Assembly: GCA_030049955.1 (NCBI GenBank)
Contig: JASIJX010000373.1
Location: 1 to 6,654 of the forward strand
Source of the DNA: Acidobacteriaceae bacterium
Lineage (GTDB): Bacteria > Acidobacteriota > Terriglobia > Terriglobales > Acidobacteriaceae
Reading direction: 5' to 3'
DNA length: 6,654 bases
Shown piece by piece: positions 5,564 through 6,654 of this stretch. Positions within the stretch are counted from its first letter, which is position 1, and the number at the start of each line of letters is the position of its first letter. The notes beneath the pieces are model-generated. The model had not been told where the DNA came from. It saw nothing but the letters and a program-made list of their open reading frames with translations, and searched no databases. Made by a program: the position numbers and the translations under genes.

Positions 5564-6241
5564 TCACTTGCGCAGCAACGGCCTTAACACCGGCAACAGC
5601 GTCGCCGCAATGATCTCCGAACCCTTGGCCGTTGGGTGAATGCCATCATCTTGGATTGTTCCCGGCACATCGACCAGATTTTTGTAGATCATTGCCACCA
5701 GCGCCGTGTGATCCCTGGCCGCCAGCGCCGGAAACATTGCGTCGAACGCGTGAATGTAGTCGGGCCCATAGTCGGGCGGCAGCGTGATCCCCGCCAGCAG
5801 TACTTTGATATGCGCGTTTTCGAGTGTCTTAATCACCTGGTCGAGGTTGTTGCGCGTATCGGCCAACGGCAGCCCGCGCAAACCATCGTTGCCGCCGAAC
5901 TCCACGATCACGACCACCGGCTGCAGACGCAGCACCGAAGGCAGCAGCGCAATCGCATCCTTGCTCGTAGCGCCGCTGGTGCCCATGTTGATGACTTTGT
6001 AGTGGTAGCCCGCGGTGTTGAGCTTTTTCTGGAGAAAAGCAGGATAGGCCTGCTCCGGAGAAAGGCCGCGGCCGGCCGTAATACTATCGCCAAAGCAGAC
6101 AAGTATCGGCCGATCCGCAGCGAAAAGCGGAAGCGCAAAAATCAGGATTACGAAGGAAACAATTGCTCTGCGGCGTGCGTACACATTGATAGTGTAAGAG
6201 CGCAAATCAGAAAGAGCCGCGTTTGCCATCTCGCTTGCCAT
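5564..6241 (-). CDS. Exported SGNH-hydrolase (TesA-like arylesterase/lysophospholipase)
   Basis: GDSL/SGNH esterase, probably periplasmic, hydrolysing esters or thioesters such as lysophospholipids or aryl esters, as E. coli TesA does. Of 225 residues, about 22-42 form a signal peptide (YARRR, hydrophobic stretch, ending LFAA). The four SGNH blocks are all present: GDSITAG with nucleophile Ser53, NMGTSGATS with oxyanion Gly90, GGND with Asn118, and DGIHPTAKG with Asp199 and His202 three residues apart. The start is uncertain: ATG at 6241 is listed, ATG at 6229 and GTG at 6184 are alternatives. The GTG would give the most typical signal peptide (MYARRR), but none of the three has a good ribosome binding site. 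The gene is divergent from an ABC ATPase gene of the LolD/YbbA type, the same pairing as tesA with ybbA in E. coli, which supports a TesA-like role in envelope lipid metabolism. Confidence 0.9.
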   Translation of the reverse strand: MASEMANAALSDLRSYTINVYARRRAIVSFVILIFALPLFAADRPILVCFGDSITAGRGLSPEQAYPAFLQKKLNTAGYHYKVINMGTSGATSKDAIALLPSVLRLQPVVVIVEFGGNDGLRGLPLADTRNNLDQVIKTLENAHIKVLLAGITLPPDYGPDYIHAFDAMFPALAARDHTALVAMIYKNLVDVPGTIQDDGIHPTAKGSEIIAATLLPVLRPLLRK

Positions 6242-6324
6242 CAGGATAGCTCGCCCAGCACCGCGATAGCTGCATATAACCCACAGGATTTCGGGTATTT
6301 CGTCATCTTGAGGATATGATGCCC

Positions 6325-6372
6325 GAAGGAGAGTTTCCCTGAAGGAGAGCTTCTGCGAAGAAGTGTTTTATT
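6325..6372 (+). repeat. Three degenerate 16-bp tandem repeats leading into the ABC gene start
   Basis: GAAGGAGAG recurs exactly at 6325 and 6341, and a related GAAGAAGTG starts at 6357, giving three units with a strict 16-bp period (GAAGGAGAGTTTCCCT, GAAGGAGAGCTTCTGC, GAAGAAGTGTTTTATT). The third runs into the TTG start codon at 6371. Each unit carries a purine-rich, Shine-Dalgarno-like core, and the third core lies 7 bp before the start. CTTC-TGC-GAAG (6350-6360) could form a small hairpin. Confidence 0.6.
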
Positions 6373-6654
6373 GATCGAAGTACGCGAAGCGAAAAAATGG
6401 ATTCAGAATGGCGCGCGCCGCGTGGAGATCCTCAAGGGGATTTCGCTCACGATTCCTGCAGGGCAATTTGTGGCCATCGTTGGCGCGAGCGGCAGCGGCA
6501 AAAGCACGCTGCTCGGTCTGCTCGCCGGCCTCGACACGCCCAGCTCCGGAGAAATCTGGCTCGACGGCGTGCCCATCCACAATCTGGCTGAAGCGGAACT
6601 GGCCGAAGTGCGCGGGCGCAAAATCGGCTTCGTCTTTCAGTCCTACCAGCTCAT
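6371..6654 (+). CDS. ABC transporter ATP-binding protein, LolD/YbbA type (5' part only)
   Basis: The first 94 residues of an ABC ATPase, cut by the window edge. They show the N-terminal strand [25 protein letters not shown], the Walker A motif GASGSGKST (38-46), [16 protein letters not shown] (51-66), and the Q-loop with Gln90 in FVFQSYQL. This matches the MacB/LolD/YbbA subfamily, whose members power type VII (mechanotransmission) ABC systems that handle lipoproteins, peptides or envelope lipids together with an FtsX-like permease. The ABC signature, Walker B and H-loop lie beyond the window. The start is taken as TTG at 6371, where the family's usual N-terminus begins and GAAGAAG lies 7 bp upstream; an in-frame TGA at 6317 bars a much longer protein. 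It is divergent from the SGNH esterase, as ybbA is from tesA in E. coli. An FtsX-type permease would be expected next. Confidence 0.9.
   Translation, partial: MIEVREAKKWIQNGARRVEILKGISLTIPAGQFVAIVGASGSGKSTLLGLLAGLDTPSSGEIWLDGVPIHNLAEAELAEVRGRKIGFVFQSYQL

Noticed and set aside
5636..6319. 227-codon open frame on the plus strand opposite the SGNH esterase
   Set aside because: All four SGNH blocks are encoded on the other strand; the translated plus frame is rich in Arg/His/Gln without domain features.

Overview
The window is GC-rich bacterial chromosome, densely packed, with eight complete protein-coding genes and a ninth cut by the right edge. No rRNA, tRNA, CRISPR array, transposase, integrase or phage gene is visible. 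Gene content and protein style (TlpA-type lipoprotein, GT2 enzyme with a WTGK motif, PTPS-like pair next to folE, CHAD protein, TruB, SGNH esterase divergent from a YbbA/LolD-type ATPase) fit a free-living Gram-negative-type bacterium. Acidobacteriota is my best guess, but it rests on general resemblance and is not proven by any single feature.

Layout, left to right. (1) Minus strand: a thioredoxin-like TlpA-family lipoprotein (390-881), followed downstream by a small HMA-fold-like protein of unknown function (16-279). They are separated by two facing arrays of a 7-bp repeat that can fold into a long hairpin (303-386). (2) Plus strand: a membrane-attached family 2 glycosyltransferase (914-2110) with a probable terminator right after its stop codon. 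(3) Plus strand: a three-gene pterin operon (2200-3683) of two tandem PTPS/QueD-fold enzymes, translationally coupled through a GTGA overlap, and folE. FolE makes dihydroneopterin triphosphate from GTP, and the PTPS-like enzymes use that product, so the operon encodes consecutive steps. (4) Minus strand: a stand-alone CHAD-domain protein (3695-4525), convergent with folE. (5) Plus strand: truB (4673-5563), preceded by three 14-bp tandem repeats. (6) Minus strand: an exported SGNH esterase/lysophospholipase (5564-6241) whose stop codon abuts the truB stop. (7) Plus strand: the first 94 residues of an ABC transporter ATPase of the LolD/YbbA kind, divergent from the esterase, the same arrangement as tesA/ybbA in Escherichia coli.

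Most of the window is ordinary housekeeping and envelope biology. I do not see a convincing undescribed system. The points most worth a second look are the duplicated PTPS-like genes with eukaryote-like active-site spacing beside folE, the facing heptamer arrays at 303-386, and the short purine-rich tandem repeats leading into the starts of truB and the ABC gene. There is no gene-free stretch longer than about 150 bases.
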